A stretch of 64,000 bases of DNA from Gimesia alba (GCF_007744675.1 NZ_CP036269.1:3203546-3267545); one strand, 5' to 3'. Counted from the first letter of the stretch, positions 43,161 through 53,316 are shown. Notes: generated by a model not told the origin, from the sequence alone. Numbers and translations are program-made.

Positions 43161-45950
43161 CTATTCTTGGTCAGATGTTGGATTATTGTCTTCTGTTGTC
43201 TGATCTTCGATTGTTGTTGTTCCTTCAGGTGTAGACTCTTCAACTGTGTTTGAAAGATTCAGAGGCTCATCACCCTCAGATTCATCAACAATTTCGGCAG
43301 GAATTCGTGCCAGCGAGACGAGCTTGTCGTTTTGATCCAGTTTGATGACTCGCACTCCCTGTGTGTTGCGACCCACCTGGCTGATTTCTCGTCCTCGCAC
43401 GCGCTGAATGATCCCATTTTTGGTTACCATGAGGACTTCATCATCTTCAGCAACTGACAGAATATCGACGACCTGGCCATTTCTAGCGGAGGTGCGGATG
43501 TCTCGGATTCCTTTACCTCCCCGTTTTTGACGGCGGTAGTGCATTCCGCTACGTGTTTCCTGTTCTGCATCCGGTTCTTCTTCTACGTCACTCTCGCTGG
43601 CAGAAACCTCTTCGTCTGTTTCGGGTAATTCTTCATCCGTTTCATCAGTCGTGGGGATGAATCCAAAGGGAGTCCTTTTACCGTAACCGTTTTCACAAAC
43701 AGTTAATAAACAGTTATCAGGATCGGCAATCACCATTCCAATTACATGTCCTGTTTTGGAAAGTTTGATCCCTTTTACGCCGCGTGTGTTGCGTCCCATA
43801 CTACGTGCGTCAGACTGAGCGAAGCGAATCGCCATTCCCTCAGAAGTCGCCAGCAATAAGTCTTCGCCCGGGGAGACAATTAGCGCCTCGACCAGCTCAT
43901 CGTCGTCGTCAAGTTTGATCGCGATGATGCCGCCGCGCTGTACGCGACTGTAGGCCGATAGAGGCGACTTTTTGATGATTCCATTTTGTGTTGCCATGAC
44001 GAGGAAGCGTTCTTCATCAAACTCCCGTACAGCGACGCAATTGGAAACGGTTTCATCTTCCTGAAGAGAGAGCAGATTAACCAGCGCACGTCCTTTGGCT
44101 GTACGTCCCTGAAGAGGCAGGTCGTAGACTTTTGACCAATAGACGCGTCCTCGGTTTGTGATAAACAGCAGATAGGAGTGTGTGCTGGCAACGAACAGGT
44201 GCTCGATCGGGTCTTCTTCGTCGGTTTTAGCGCCTTTGATCCCTTTTCCGCCTCGATTTTGCGCCTGGTAGGTATTCAGCTGCGTACGTTTGATATAACC
44301 CCGTTGCGAGAGTGTCACAACCATGGGTTCTTCTGTAATCAGATCATCCCGGTTGACATCGGTCAGTTCGTCATCAGAAATATCGGTGCGCCGTTTGTCA
44401 GCATACTTGCCTTGGAGGTGCAGCATATCATCACGAATGACAGCCCGAATATGATCTTCATCAGACAGTAAATACAGATATTCCGAAATGGCTTTGAGCA
44501 GTTCTTTATGCTCATCGCTCAATTTTTCGCGTTCCAGGTTTGCCAGAGAACCTAATTGCATCGAGACAATGGCTTCGGCCTGATTGGCTGACAGAGAGTA
44601 ATATTCATGAACCCCCTGTTCGTTCTGATATTCCTTAAATCCATCTTCGCCGAGTGCGCGTTCGATTAATTTTCCATCTACCTGCATGCCCTGCAGGCTG
44701 ATTTTGGCTTCAGCACGACTGGGAGAATTGCGAATCGTTTTGATGACTTCGTCGATGTCAATCTGCGCAATCATCAAACCTTCGACGGTATGTTTTCGCT
44801 TGCGTGCTTCTGCGAGTAGAAACTCGGTTCGTCGGCGAATGACATCAATGCGATGCAGGATAAACTGCTGAATTAATTCTTTGACAGACAGCGTTTCCGG
44901 GCGGTTTCCAACCAGTGCCAGCAGAATGATGCTGAAGGTGCTCTGTAGCGGCGAAAACTTGAATAACTGAGCGAGCACGACTTCTTTGTCTGCATCTCGT
45001 TTCAGGATGATTTGCAGATGAACTTTCCAGGGAGGGACATTGCGGTCTGTCAGATCGACAATGCGTGAGATTCCCTTGACGCGATCATCGCGAACCAGTG
45101 TTTCCAGCTTTTCCCGGATCCGGTCACGTGTTTCCATATAGGGAATTTCCGTGACGACGATCACATCTGACTGCTTTTCCGTTTCGAAATGCGTGCGGGC
45201 ACGGAGTGTAATGGTTGATCGCCCTGTGGCGTAACCTTTCCTGATACCATAGCGACCGCAGATGATACCACCGGTGGGAAAGTCCGGACCAGGCATGACC
45301 TGTAGAATGTCATCAATGGTGGCTTCCGGATTGTCGATCAACAGTGTGACGGCTTCGCAGACTTCTCCCATATTCTGAGGGGGAATGCTGGTTGCCATAC
45401 CGACCGCGATCCCACTGGAGCCGTTGACCAGCAGATTGGGAAATTTGGAAGGGAGAACAACGGGTTCATCATTTCGTTGGTCGTATGTAGGAACAAAGTC
45501 CACGGTATTTCGATTGATATCGTCCAGCATTTCGGCAGCGACTGGAGAAAGTCGAGCTTCGGTATAACGCATGGCCGCCGGTGGTAGCCCTGCCAGAGAC
45601 CCGAAATTGCCCTGTTTGTCAATCAGGACGTTTCGCATGACCCAATCCTGTCCTAGACGGACCAGTGTCGGGTAAATGGAGCCATCACCATGAGGGTGGT
45701 AGTTACCACTGGTGTCGCCGGAAATCTTTGCGCATTTTACCCGGGATGAACTCGCTCCCAGGTTCAAATCGTTCATGGCAACAAGAATTCGGCGTTGTGA
45801 TGGTTTTAAACCGTCGCGTGCATCAGGCAGCGCGCGGCTGATAATCACACTCATCGCATAAGTGAGATAGCTGTCACGCATTTCGTCCTGGATGTCCAGG
45901 TATTTAATATTTGCATCAATGTTCGGCTCTTCGCCGTTGTCGCTAGCCAA
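43161..45950 (-). CDS. gyrA: DNA gyrase subunit A
   Basis: This 929-residue protein has the catalytic Tyr129 in AAMRYTE. A GyrA-box variant QNRGGKG lies in the first CTD blade near residue 565, and a second QKRGGKG near 805. The quinolone-resistance region reads [14 protein letters not shown], so the positions matching E. coli Ser83 and Asp87 are Gly90 and Pro94. An acidic insert of about 35 residues precedes the second box, and the tail is acidic. The start is TTG at 45950, preceded by AAGGAG with 8-nt spacing. It is first in a leftward row with rmlB, ugd and prfB. Confidence 0.96.
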   Translation of the reverse strand: MASDNGEEPNIDANIKYLDIQDEMRDSYLTYAMSVIISRALPDARDGLKPSQRRILVAMNDLNLGASSSRVKCAKISGDTSGNYHPHGDGSIYPTLVRLGQDWVMRNVLIDKQGNFGSLAGLPPAAMRYTEARLSPVAAEMLDDINRNTVDFVPTYDQRNDEPVVLPSKFPNLLVNGSSGIAVGMATSIPPQNMGEVCEAVTLLIDNPEATIDDILQVMPGPDFPTGGIICGRYGIRKGYATGRSTITLRARTHFETEKQSDVIVVTEIPYMETRDRIREKLETLVRDDRVKGISRIVDLTDRNVPPWKVHLQIILKRDADKEVVLAQLFKFSPLQSTFSIILLALVGNRPETLSVKELIQQFILHRIDVIRRRTEFLLAEARKRKHTVEGLMIAQIDIDEVIKTIRNSPSRAEAKISLQGMQVDGKLIERALGEDGFKEYQNEQGVHEYYSLSANQAEAIVSMQLGSLANLEREKLSDEHKELLKAISEYLYLLSDEDHIRAVIRDDMLHLQGKYADKRRTDISDDELTDVNRDDLITEEPMVVTLSQRGYIKRTQLNTYQAQNRGGKGIKGAKTDEEDPIEHLFVASTHSYLLFITNRGRVYWSKVYDLPLQGRTAKGRALVNLLSLQEDETVSNCVAVREFDEERFLVMATQNGIIKKSPLSAYSRVQRGGIIAIKLDDDDELVEALIVSPGEDLLLATSEGMAIRFAQSDARSMGRNTRGVKGIKLSKTGHVIGMVIADPDNCLLTVCENGYGKRTPFGFIPTTDETDEELPETDEEVSASESDVEEEPDAEQETRSGMHYRRQKRGGKGIRDIRTSARNGQVVDILSVAEDDEVLMVTKNGIIQRVRGREISQVGRNTQGVRVIKLDQNDKLVSLARIPAEIVDESEGDEPLNLSNTVEESTPEGTTTIEDQTTEDNNPTSDQE

Positions 45951-46447
45951 TCCTTGTTCTCCTTAAGGAATTTAACTACAGATAGTTTGGTCTTAATTGT
46001 TGTCTGTTTGGAGATAGCTCCAAATGTGTGTAATCAGTACAAGCGGTCTCTCTAGAGAAAACACTGGGGCTAAATCTGATACACTGGAAACGATTTGATT
46101 ACGCTGAAATGGATGCCAGTTTCCTTGAAAAAAGCTCTAAACTTGGTGAGCAGTTTTGCCTTAAAACCAAGGTTAAAAGCTTCGTAATTTGCTACAGAAA
46201 TCAAGTCCTTAAAACATCTTCAAATTGTAGTCAAATTCATGTGAATTCACAACTAACACGGCACCTGAATTTTGCAGCCTTCTAAGGTAGAAAAACCTTG
46301 AAAATCAATAAGTTACGTTCTCAGATTAATCATTGAGAGGAGCACGTTCGTTGCGTAGAATAGAGAAAATGTTAAGGTGTGTTCCCAGATCGAATCTGTA
46401 CTTGGAATACCCTTTCGGAAGCAGGGGTTAGTAAAGCTGTTTTTCCT
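45951..46447. other. Divergent intergenic region between gyrA and the dCache kinase
   Basis: These 497 nt separate divergent genes. Three perfect dyads are present: TTTGGAG-ATAG-CTCCAAA (46007-46024), TCTCTAGAGA (46049-46058) and TGTGAATTCACA (46240-46251). No tRNA or ORF of note is seen. Confidence 0.4.
46007..46024. promoter_or_regulatory. 7-bp inverted repeat upstream of gyrA
   Basis: TTTGGAG-ATAG-CTCCAAA is a perfect dyad ending about 57 nt upstream of the gyrA TTG codon. It may be a repressor operator or a leader hairpin, relevant because gyrA genes are often supercoiling- or repressor-controlled. Function is unproven. Confidence 0.35.
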
Positions 46448-48688
46448 ATGAATGAATCCGAATCTCCAGAGAATACTCACATCCCTGCGGAAGACCCTGC
46501 ATTAGAGCAGCAGGAATCTGAGCGTGATTGCATAGAATCTCAGGAAAAAACTCTGAAACAGTCGCCTGAAGAGCAGGAGCACGCGGCTCATTTGAGCAAA
46601 GATCGGTTCTCGCTCCCCGCAAAAATCCCGGGATATGTCATGATGCGGTCTTTGGGAGAAGGCTCTTATGGCTCTGTATGGCTTGCTCAGGAAGAAAATA
46701 CCGGGAAGTACGTGGCGATTAAGTTTTATACCTACCGCCGTGGTTTGGACTGGTCTCTCTTGAATCGAGAAGTCGAGAAACTGGCGGAGTTATATACCTC
46801 GCGGCACATCATCAGTTTACAGGGGGTTGGTTGGAATAGTGACCCTCCCTATTACATGATGGAATATCTGGAGAACGGTTCACTTTCCTCGTTTTTGGAT
46901 GCTGGACCTCTGCCTGTCTCCGAAGCAGTGCGGATTGCCAAAACAGTCTTACTGGCACTGGTTCACGCGCATGGTCGAGGAATATTGCATTGTGATTTGA
47001 AGCCGGCAAATATTCTACTCGATGCTAATTTTGAACCGCGACTTTGTGATTTTGGACAATCCCGATTGTCAGACGAACAAAGCCCATCCCTGGGAACCTT
47101 ATATTATATGGCCCCCGAGCAGGCAGATCTGCAGGCAGTTCCTGACTCGCGGTGGGACGTATATGCGCTGGGGGCCCTGCTCTATCACATGTTGTGTGGA
47201 AAAGCTCCCTATCGTACGTCTGAAAATGAACAGGCGATACGAAATCTGAATTCGCTGGAAGAAAAATTGACGGCTTATCGGGATTTGATTCGAACGTCTC
47301 CCCGACCTGCTGAACACCGTAAGGTCTCTGGTGTGGATCGTCGATTGATTGAAATTGTTGATCGTTGTCTCGAAACGGACCCGAAAAAACGGTTTCCTAA
47401 TGCTCAAGCTGTTCTGAGCAGTTTGCTTCAAAGAGAGCGGCATCGGGCACGCCGACCTTTAATTGCTTTGGGCATCATTGCACCACTTCTGTTGGTTCTG
47501 GGGTTGATCCCGGTGGCGGGAGCAGCCGTCAATCAAATGGTGCATAAGTTTCGGGAAAACCTGACAGCGCGGGCTCTCAGCAGTGATTTCATCTCTGCGA
47601 ATTTATTGTCGCAATATATGGAGCGGGATCTTCAGGATCGTAAGGAACAACTGGTTGACCTTTCCACCAGAACATTATTACGACAAAACCTGCAGAAGTT
47701 TCAGGATAAAGATCTACCAGAGGAATCCAGGCTGCAGGAGTTGTCTGATTATTTGAATCAAGAGAAAGAAATTGTTGATAAGAAACGAGCCGAGTTAAAA
47801 CGAGAGCAAGACACAAGTTGGTTTCTAACCGATGCAAATGGAACACAAATCTGGCGCGATCCGGTGAGACCTACGATTGGGCAGGATTTTTCTCATCGAG
47901 ACTACTTTCATGGACACGGTTTGGAGTATCCCAAGGGTAAGGCTCCTAAAGGTATCAAGCCGATTACGGAACCTTATATTTGCCAGGTATTCAAGAGTGA
48001 TGCTACCAATCAGTGGATGGTGGCGATTGCGGTTCCTGTCTGGGATTTAAAAGAGGAGAAGGTGCTGGGAGTCTTGGCCCGAACAACGCATCTGGACCAA
48101 TTACTGACGGGCTTTGATGAAAGCATTCGAGGAAATTCCGAACGAATCGGAGATCGCAAGATTGCTCTGATCGATAACCGTGATGGAAAAGTATTGGCGC
48201 ATCCAGAAATGACAGCAGATACTTTACGGAAAATGAGCCGTGAAGAGGTCGATCGACTGGTACTCAAGAAGAAGCATATCAATCAGTTGCAATTATCCAG
48301 GTTAGCCCAGCAGAAAAATCAATTTGGAGCTTTGCCGACAGTGGTCGATGATTTTCATGATCCAGTAGAAGCAGTGCTTTCAGAAGATGATCAGGATAAT
48401 GTCTGGCTGGCAGCCTTTTCGCCGATCGGTACGACAGGTTGGACTGCCGTCGTTCAGGAACGGCGAAGTATGGCGTTGCGTCCTGTTGCGGAAATGCGCA
48501 GCTGGCTCATTGAATATGGCTTGATTGTGTTAGTGACGAGTTGTCTGTTGATTTTTACGGTCTGGTATTTTGTCATGCGAGTTTTAACAGAACGGCGCGG
48601 ATGGGACTGGTCTCGTCATCAATCGGAAAAACGTTCCGAACAAGGCTCGACCTCAGCCAGTTGGCCCAATCATTCAAATGGTATTTAA
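46448..48688 (+). CDS. Ser/Thr protein kinase with extracytoplasmic dCache domain
   Basis: This protein of about 746 residues starts at ATG 46448; an upstream in-frame ATG at 46379 is less likely. An acidic N-terminal tail of about 55 residues precedes a kinase domain (60-325) with LGEGSYGSVWLA, VAIKF, HCDLKPANILL (non-RD) and CDFG. Helix 1 is at residues 336-361. A double-Cache-like region follows (SHRDYFHG, WMVAIAVPVWD near residues 465-540), and helix 2 is at 686-709. It is a receptor kinase sensing a small ligand outside the cell. It is followed after 33 nt by the FHA-cyclase, so its product may feed that protein. Confidence 0.9.
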   Translation: MNESESPENTHIPAEDPALEQQESERDCIESQEKTLKQSPEEQEHAAHLSKDRFSLPAKIPGYVMMRSLGEGSYGSVWLAQEENTGKYVAIKFYTYRRGLDWSLLNREVEKLAELYTSRHIISLQGVGWNSDPPYYMMEYLENGSLSSFLDAGPLPVSEAVRIAKTVLLALVHAHGRGILHCDLKPANILLDANFEPRLCDFGQSRLSDEQSPSLGTLYYMAPEQADLQAVPDSRWDVYALGALLYHMLCGKAPYRTSENEQAIRNLNSLEEKLTAYRDLIRTSPRPAEHRKVSGVDRRLIEIVDRCLETDPKKRFPNAQAVLSSLLQRERHRARRPLIALGIIAPLLLVLGLIPVAGAAVNQMVHKFRENLTARALSSDFISANLLSQYMERDLQDRKEQLVDLSTRTLLRQNLQKFQDKDLPEESRLQELSDYLNQEKEIVDKKRAELKREQDTSWFLTDANGTQIWRDPVRPTIGQDFSHRDYFHGHGLEYPKGKAPKGIKPITEPYICQVFKSDATNQWMVAIAVPVWDLKEEKVLGVLARTTHLDQLLTGFDESIRGNSERIGDRKIALIDNRDGKVLAHPEMTADTLRKMSREEVDRLVLKKKHINQLQLSRLAQQKNQFGALPTVVDDFHDPVEAVLSEDDQDNVWLAAFSPIGTTGWTAVVQERRSMALRPVAEMRSWLIEYGLIVLVTSCLLIFTVWYFVMRVLTERRGWDWSRHQSEKRSEQGSTSASWPNHSNGI

Positions 48689-48721
48689 AACCATTCTCTT
48701 GGAATAGGAGGGAGAATTTCC

Positions 48722-50506
48722 TTGTTGGAATTAATGATCTATGGAGCGAACCCGAAGAATTCCAGCAAAATCAGCCTGGAGATGGGGCAGGAACTCGAAT
48801 TGGGGCGGTCTCTGGAAGCTCCGATTTCTGTCCCCTGGGATGATCGAATCTCCCGCAAGCATGCGGTGCTGACGGTACAGCAGAAACAGGTTTTGGTGAA
48901 ACGGTATCCTGCTGCTGAGAACGCAATTTTCCTTTCAGGTGAGGAACAGGATGAGTTCCTGCTGAATCCAGGTAGTGCGTTTGTGATTGGTTCAACAACA
49001 TTTCGTCTGACGGATTCGGTTTCCAGTTTTGCATCGCCACACGAATCTCCTTTAGAGGAGGTGACGTTCAAACCCAATGAGTTGTTAAAAGTCAGGTATC
49101 GTGACGCTGACCAGCGTATCGATGTTTTGGCACACTTGCCGGATCTGATTATGGATGCCCGAAATGATGCTGATCTCTACCATCGCCTGGTTACGATGCT
49201 GTTGTCTGGCGTGAAGCATGCGGACGCTGTCGCGGTGGTTCGTTTGAATGCAGAAGATAGGGTTGAGGTACCCTTCTGGGAACGCAGGCGTCAAACTCAG
49301 GGTGGTTTCCATCCCAGTGGACGGCTGGTTCTGGAAGCGGTCAATAAAAGCAGACGAAGTGTATTGCACGTCTGGGCTTCCAAAGAAGAAACGCAGGAAG
49401 AAGAAGACTATACAGCGGTTGCGGAATTTGATTGGGCATTCTGTACGCCGATCGAAGATGGTGATTCAGTTAAGTGGGGGCTGTATGTAGCAGGCGAACT
49501 GAACCATCCTTATCAGGCATCAATTCCACAGGGGACCAGTGGAATTGATCTCCAGGCGGATGTGAAGTTCACGGAACTGGTTGCATCCATTGTTAAATCA
49601 GTCAGGCGTCTCAATCAACTGGAACGTCAGCAGGCAGGCTTGAGGCAATTTTTCGCCCCTCCGATTCTCTCAGCTATTGGAGACAATCTGAATACGGAAA
49701 TTTTGGAACCTCGGGAATGTGATGTGACCGTTTTGTTTTGCGATTTAAGGGGGTTCAGCCAGCACGCTGAAGATTCGTCGGAAGACTTAATTGGTTTACT
49801 GGATCGAGTCAGTCAGGCATTAGGAGTTATGACATCGCATATTCTTGAATTTGGAGGCGTGACAGGTGATTTTCAGGGTGATGCTGCGTTAGGCTTCTGG
49901 GGATGGCCCTTTTCTTCGGATTTGGCGCCGTTGGATGCGTGTCGTGCTGCTTTAGCGATACGTGCTGCTTTCGAGCAGATCAAGCTGCAGCCTGATCACC
50001 CGCTCTCTGATTTTCGGATGGGAATCGGCATTGCCCATGGACGAGCGGTTGCTGGGAAGATTGGGACCAGTGAGCAGGTAAAAGTGTCTGTCTTTGGGCC
50101 GGTGGTCAATCTTGCCAGTCGTCTGGAAGGCCTGACGAAACATCTGCGAGTTCCGGTTTTAATGGATGAAGCGACTGCGCAAATCGTCAGGAGTAAGCTG
50201 GATCGAAGGGAAGGTCGAGCCCGAAAGCTGGCTCGAATTCTCCCCTACGGAATGGAAAGACCCGTTGTTGTCAGTGAATTGGTTCCACCCGAGACGCAGG
50301 CAGAAACCCTTACCGATGAACAAATTACATGCTACGAAACAGCCGTTGACTGTTTCGTAGAAGGGGAATGGGAAGAGGCGTTTCGGTTGCTGCATGACAT
50401 TCCTCCCTCTGATCGGGCACAAGACTTTCTTGCATTGCAAATTACTCGCTCAAATCGCGTTGCTCCAGCCGATTGGGATGGGATTATCAGGTTTGATAGC
50501 AAGTAG
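48722..50506 (+). CDS. FHA-GAF class III nucleotide cyclase
   Basis: The 594-residue protein starts at TTG 48722, preceded by AGGAGG (48706-48711). FHA domain, residues 5-95 (LGRSLEA, ISRKHAVL): binds phosphothreonine, fitting the upstream kinase. GAF-like region, 120-300. Class III cyclase, 330-510, has both metal Asp residues (FCDLRGF, Asp341; QGDAAL, Asp387) and the transition-state pair Asn463/Arg467 in VVNLASRLEG. The position usually holding the adenine-selecting Lys is Asp383, so whether cAMP, cGMP or another product is made is uncertain. The coupling to the kinase is inferred from the gene order and the FHA domain. Confidence 0.9.
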   Translation: MLELMIYGANPKNSSKISLEMGQELELGRSLEAPISVPWDDRISRKHAVLTVQQKQVLVKRYPAAENAIFLSGEEQDEFLLNPGSAFVIGSTTFRLTDSVSSFASPHESPLEEVTFKPNELLKVRYRDADQRIDVLAHLPDLIMDARNDADLYHRLVTMLLSGVKHADAVAVVRLNAEDRVEVPFWERRRQTQGGFHPSGRLVLEAVNKSRRSVLHVWASKEETQEEEDYTAVAEFDWAFCTPIEDGDSVKWGLYVAGELNHPYQASIPQGTSGIDLQADVKFTELVASIVKSVRRLNQLERQQAGLRQFFAPPILSAIGDNLNTEILEPRECDVTVLFCDLRGFSQHAEDSSEDLIGLLDRVSQALGVMTSHILEFGGVTGDFQGDAALGFWGWPFSSDLAPLDACRAALAIRAAFEQIKLQPDHPLSDFRMGIGIAHGRAVAGKIGTSEQVKVSVFGPVVNLASRLEGLTKHLRVPVLMDEATAQIVRSKLDRREGRARKLARILPYGMERPVVVSELVPPETQAETLTDEQITCYETAVDCFVEGEWEEAFRLLHDIPPSDRAQDFLALQITRSNRVAPADWDGIIRFDSK

Positions 50507-50737
50507 TTTCGTCGATTTCAGTGGATGTCATTCTTGGAGGGATTTCCCCTACTGTTCGGGTTTTACTGTCTGGGTGGAATACTGAAGTGAAGCAATCTGT
50601 TTCTATACAAAAATTATTAGAAACCTCAGCCATCTGGATAAAGCTGACCTATTTTTTAACAACGGACATCACAGAAGTGAAGTGGTGATCTGGTCCTTTA
50701 CAACTTGGGTTAGTCAGAATAGGCGAGAGATTTTGCC

Positions 50738-50893
50738 ATGAGCAATGCAGAACTATTAGTCGAGTCGGATACAGAGTTAACTGATCAAGAATTCAAAGTG
50801 ACTGAGAAAATTGAAATTGATAACCGTTCTCAGGAGATGTTACTTGTTTTAAATGAAGTCTTCGATTCTATCATTCCATCGAGTCAATCTTAA
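50738..50893 (+). CDS. 51-residue small protein upstream of a response regulator
   Basis: This short ORF starts with ATG 50738 after AGGCGAG and ends in TAA 50893, 32 nt before the response regulator start. It encodes 51 residues: a Glu/Asp-rich stretch, then EKIEIDNRSQEMLLVLNEVFDSIIPS, which looks like one amphipathic helix. It has no Cys, Pro-rich or membrane segment. It lies in the signalling cluster and probably shares a transcript with the response regulator. I do not recognise the family; it could be an adaptor or regulator of the neighbouring cyclase or receiver. Confidence 0.6.
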   Translation: MSNAELLVESDTELTDQEFKVTEKIEIDNRSQEMLLVLNEVFDSIIPSSQS

Positions 50894-50925
50894 GTTGTGA
50901 TATTTTAAGGTAGTAGGTTCCTCTC

Positions 50926-51534
50926 ATGCTACAAGCATCAGAAAAATCAAATGCCCGCGTCCTGGTGATAGACGATGACCCACTCTTTCGTAATCTGATG
51001 GTTTCGTTTTTACGTAGAGAGTACATTGTTTCTGTTGCCAGTGATGGATCTGAAGGGTTTTACAAGGCACTGGAATATCCTCCGGATATTGCCATCGTTG
51101 ATGTGCAGATGGCGGTCTGGGATGGGTTACAAACGCTGAAAGCATTTCGTTCTCATCCGGTACTCAGTCAGACGAAAATTATCATGTTAACCTCCGATGC
51201 CAGCAAAGAAACGGTTGTGGCTGCCATCCAGGGAGGGGCCAATGATTACATCATTAAGACCAGCTTTTCCAAGACAGAGTTTTTAGAGAAGGTACGAAAG
51301 TTTACCCAACCTGGCTTTTCGCGGGTTGCAAATACTCCCAATTCTTCAAAAAGACAGCAGCAGCCTGAGTCTGCACCTGTTGTTGCAGCAACAGTACAAA
51401 ATAGAGAGCAGCAAAGTTCTGATAATCAAAAAACGAATGTCGCTCCCAGCTCGGTAGAAGATCAGTTGGCAGGGTTGTCTCTCGATCAAACTGAAGAAGA
51501 AGCCTTGGAAGAAATGATGGATGATTGGGATTGA
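50926..51534 (+). CDS. Single-domain response regulator with acidic tail
   Basis: This 202-residue protein has a receiver domain at residues 8-128. DDDPLF gives the acidic pair, IVDVQM the phosphoryl-acceptor Asp, LTSD the Thr/Ser, and IIKTSF the Lys; all key residues are present. There is no DNA-binding output domain. A Gln/Ser-rich linker (about 130-180) leads to an acidic end (TEEEALEEMMDDWD). It is the last gene before the terminator at 51611-51642. The partner kinase is not obvious; a hybrid or an unlinked histidine kinase would be expected. Confidence 0.9.
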   Translation: MLQASEKSNARVLVIDDDPLFRNLMVSFLRREYIVSVASDGSEGFYKALEYPPDIAIVDVQMAVWDGLQTLKAFRSHPVLSQTKIIMLTSDASKETVVAAIQGGANDYIIKTSFSKTEFLEKVRKFTQPGFSRVANTPNSSKRQQQPESAPVVAATVQNREQQSSDNQKTNVAPSSVEDQLAGLSLDQTEEEALEEMMDDWD

Positions 51535-51610
51535 GTATGGCCTTGTCACCGAGAGCACAATTCCCATTTCTTTCAGTGTTGTATTATTGATTCCTGGCAG
51601 AAGAGTTTAA

Positions 51611-51642
51611 AAAACCGCACAGGCTAAATTCTGTGCGGTTTT
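51611..51642. terminator. Strong bidirectional intrinsic terminator
   Basis: AAAACCGCACAG at 51611-51622 pairs perfectly with CTGTGCGGTTTT at 51631-51642 across an 8-nt loop. It lies between the rightward response regulator and the leftward gene ending at 51667. The T-run in both directions is provided by the AAAA/TTTT flanks. Confidence 0.85.
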
Positions 51643-51666
51643 GTTTTGTGCTGTGAGACAATTCTC

Positions 51667-53316
51667 TTAAAGTGTTTCTTTGGAGAACTTGGCAATGATA
51701 TTGCCAATGAATCTCAAAATTCCTTTATCCAATTTTGCCTTTCCGTCGATGGTATCCTCATCGCGTTTCATGACAAACGTGAACGTGTCGTCGGTACTTG
51801 TTAGGGATTTCAAAGCCATCTCACGAAGTTCCTGATTCCCTTTTTTATCCCGAATTTTGTTAAACAGTTTTAGCCAGGGAAGTGCCTTCACGTTCAACTC
51901 AATTACATTTGGGCTAATAGTTTCAGGAGGGGCTTCTGTGACTGCTTTTGCTGCCGTTTTAATACGTTCGATAGCGTCAGAGCCAGCGGCCATCCAGAGT
52001 GCTTCTGGTGTGCTGCCTACATAAAGTGCCTCCCCTGCTCCAAACAGTTCATAAAAACCGGCTTGTTGTTTTTCTACGATGTTGATTTTATGAATTTTGA
52101 GAGACTCTTCATTGACGACATCAAGCTCGACGGTTTGTCCAATAATCAGCTTGGGAAGAAGTTCGACAACTTCTTTGAGCTTGGCTCCGTCCGTTGATCG
52201 AATTCCTCCGAGCATGACATATTTGTCACCATCCGGATTTGTATCAATGAAGCCGTCTATCAGGGAAGTTTCTTTGCCGGCATCCAGCATTTCAATGACG
52301 AGCTCAGCGACTTTACTACCAGCGGTCTTTTGTTCTTCTGTCAGATTTTTATTATTCGCAATTCGTTCTTTGAGTGTTGGCAGGAGTAATTTATAAAATG
52401 CAGTGATATTTGTCTTTCGCATTTCATCAAGGGGATGATTAATTCTGCCGTTGAGAATGCCATCCTGCTTGACTGGAACTTTGGCAAAATAACTTGGTTT
52501 TGTGGCAAATTGCTTAATGCTGTCATCCAGAGAAGTACCGGCGATCGCTTTGAGGGTAAAATCGAGTCGCCCTTCATTTTTTGCAGCATCAGTGGTCCAG
52601 CCGATGACCATCTTTTGCGACTCGGCAAAAAGTCGCTCGATTTCATCCATCTGATGGGTGAAAGCCAGTTTTCTCAGTTCGTATGCGTTTTCCGTTTCAT
52701 CCCGCTTTTTTTTGACAGCTGCCAGCAACTGTTTGCGGGTATTATTCATGGACTTTTTACGCTCATCGACCCCTTCTTTTTCATTGGTAATCAATGCACT
52801 GAAGTCGTATTTTTGATTCAACAGTTCCTGGACCCGTTTGAGCGGATCGTTGATTTCGTCTACCTCAGAGAGTTTTTCAGAGATGACGACATATTTGGAG
52901 TTCGGGAGGTATTTCATAAACCCTTCGAAAAGGTTACCCAGGATATAAGGACCTTTTCGTTGTTTCTTGACAGAGATTTCGAACACTTCCAAAGCTTCAC
53001 GGAAAGTTCCGAGGTCCTCAATGGGGAGAATTAACCGATATCGTTCCTGTTGATTTTCTCCCAGCAGGATATCGATTCGCATGGGGCGCTGTTTATCGAT
53101 CCCTTCCAAAAAAGTGGGAAGTAATTCATCAAGATTACTCCAGCCTTTTTTGTCATCAGCTAGATCGAGAACCAGATATTTCAGGTCTGCAATCATGCCT
53201 TCAGCATTGATCTGGACAAGCGAGATATTTGGGGAAGAATTATCTTCAGCAGAGACTGCTTTGGGGATGGAAATTCCGAGTAACAGGATTAAGGCAACAT
53301 GAGCAATGCGGCTCAT
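51667..53316 (-). CDS. Secreted hypothetical protein
   Basis: This protein of about 549 residues starts at ATG 53316 (GGAGG just upstream), with a clean signal peptide (VALILLLGISIPKAVSA). The mature part is acidic/basic mixed and alpha/beta, with many KxxE-rich helices and no catalytic motif that I can name. Phrases such as DLADDKKGWSNLDELLP and PMRIDILLGENQQ resemble planctomycete hypothetical secreted proteins. It is 381 nt downstream of the zinc-ribbon gene and may be transcribed alone. Confidence 0.75.
   Translation of the reverse strand: MSRIAHVALILLLGISIPKAVSAEDNSSPNISLVQINAEGMIADLKYLVLDLADDKKGWSNLDELLPTFLEGIDKQRPMRIDILLGENQQERYRLILPIEDLGTFREALEVFEISVKKQRKGPYILGNLFEGFMKYLPNSKYVVISEKLSEVDEINDPLKRVQELLNQKYDFSALITNEKEGVDERKKSMNNTRKQLLAAVKKKRDETENAYELRKLAFTHQMDEIERLFAESQKMVIGWTTDAAKNEGRLDFTLKAIAGTSLDDSIKQFATKPSYFAKVPVKQDGILNGRINHPLDEMRKTNITAFYKLLLPTLKERIANNKNLTEEQKTAGSKVAELVIEMLDAGKETSLIDGFIDTNPDGDKYVMLGGIRSTDGAKLKEVVELLPKLIIGQTVELDVVNEESLKIHKINIVEKQQAGFYELFGAGEALYVGSTPEALWMAAGSDAIERIKTAAKAVTEAPPETISPNVIELNVKALPWLKLFNKIRDKKGNQELREMALKSLTSTDDTFTFVMKRDEDTIDGKAKLDKGILRFIGNIIAKFSKETL

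Noticed and set aside
46240..46251. CRP-type operator
   Set aside because: Half-sites fit, but the 2-nt spacer does not match the 6-nt spacing of CRP sites.
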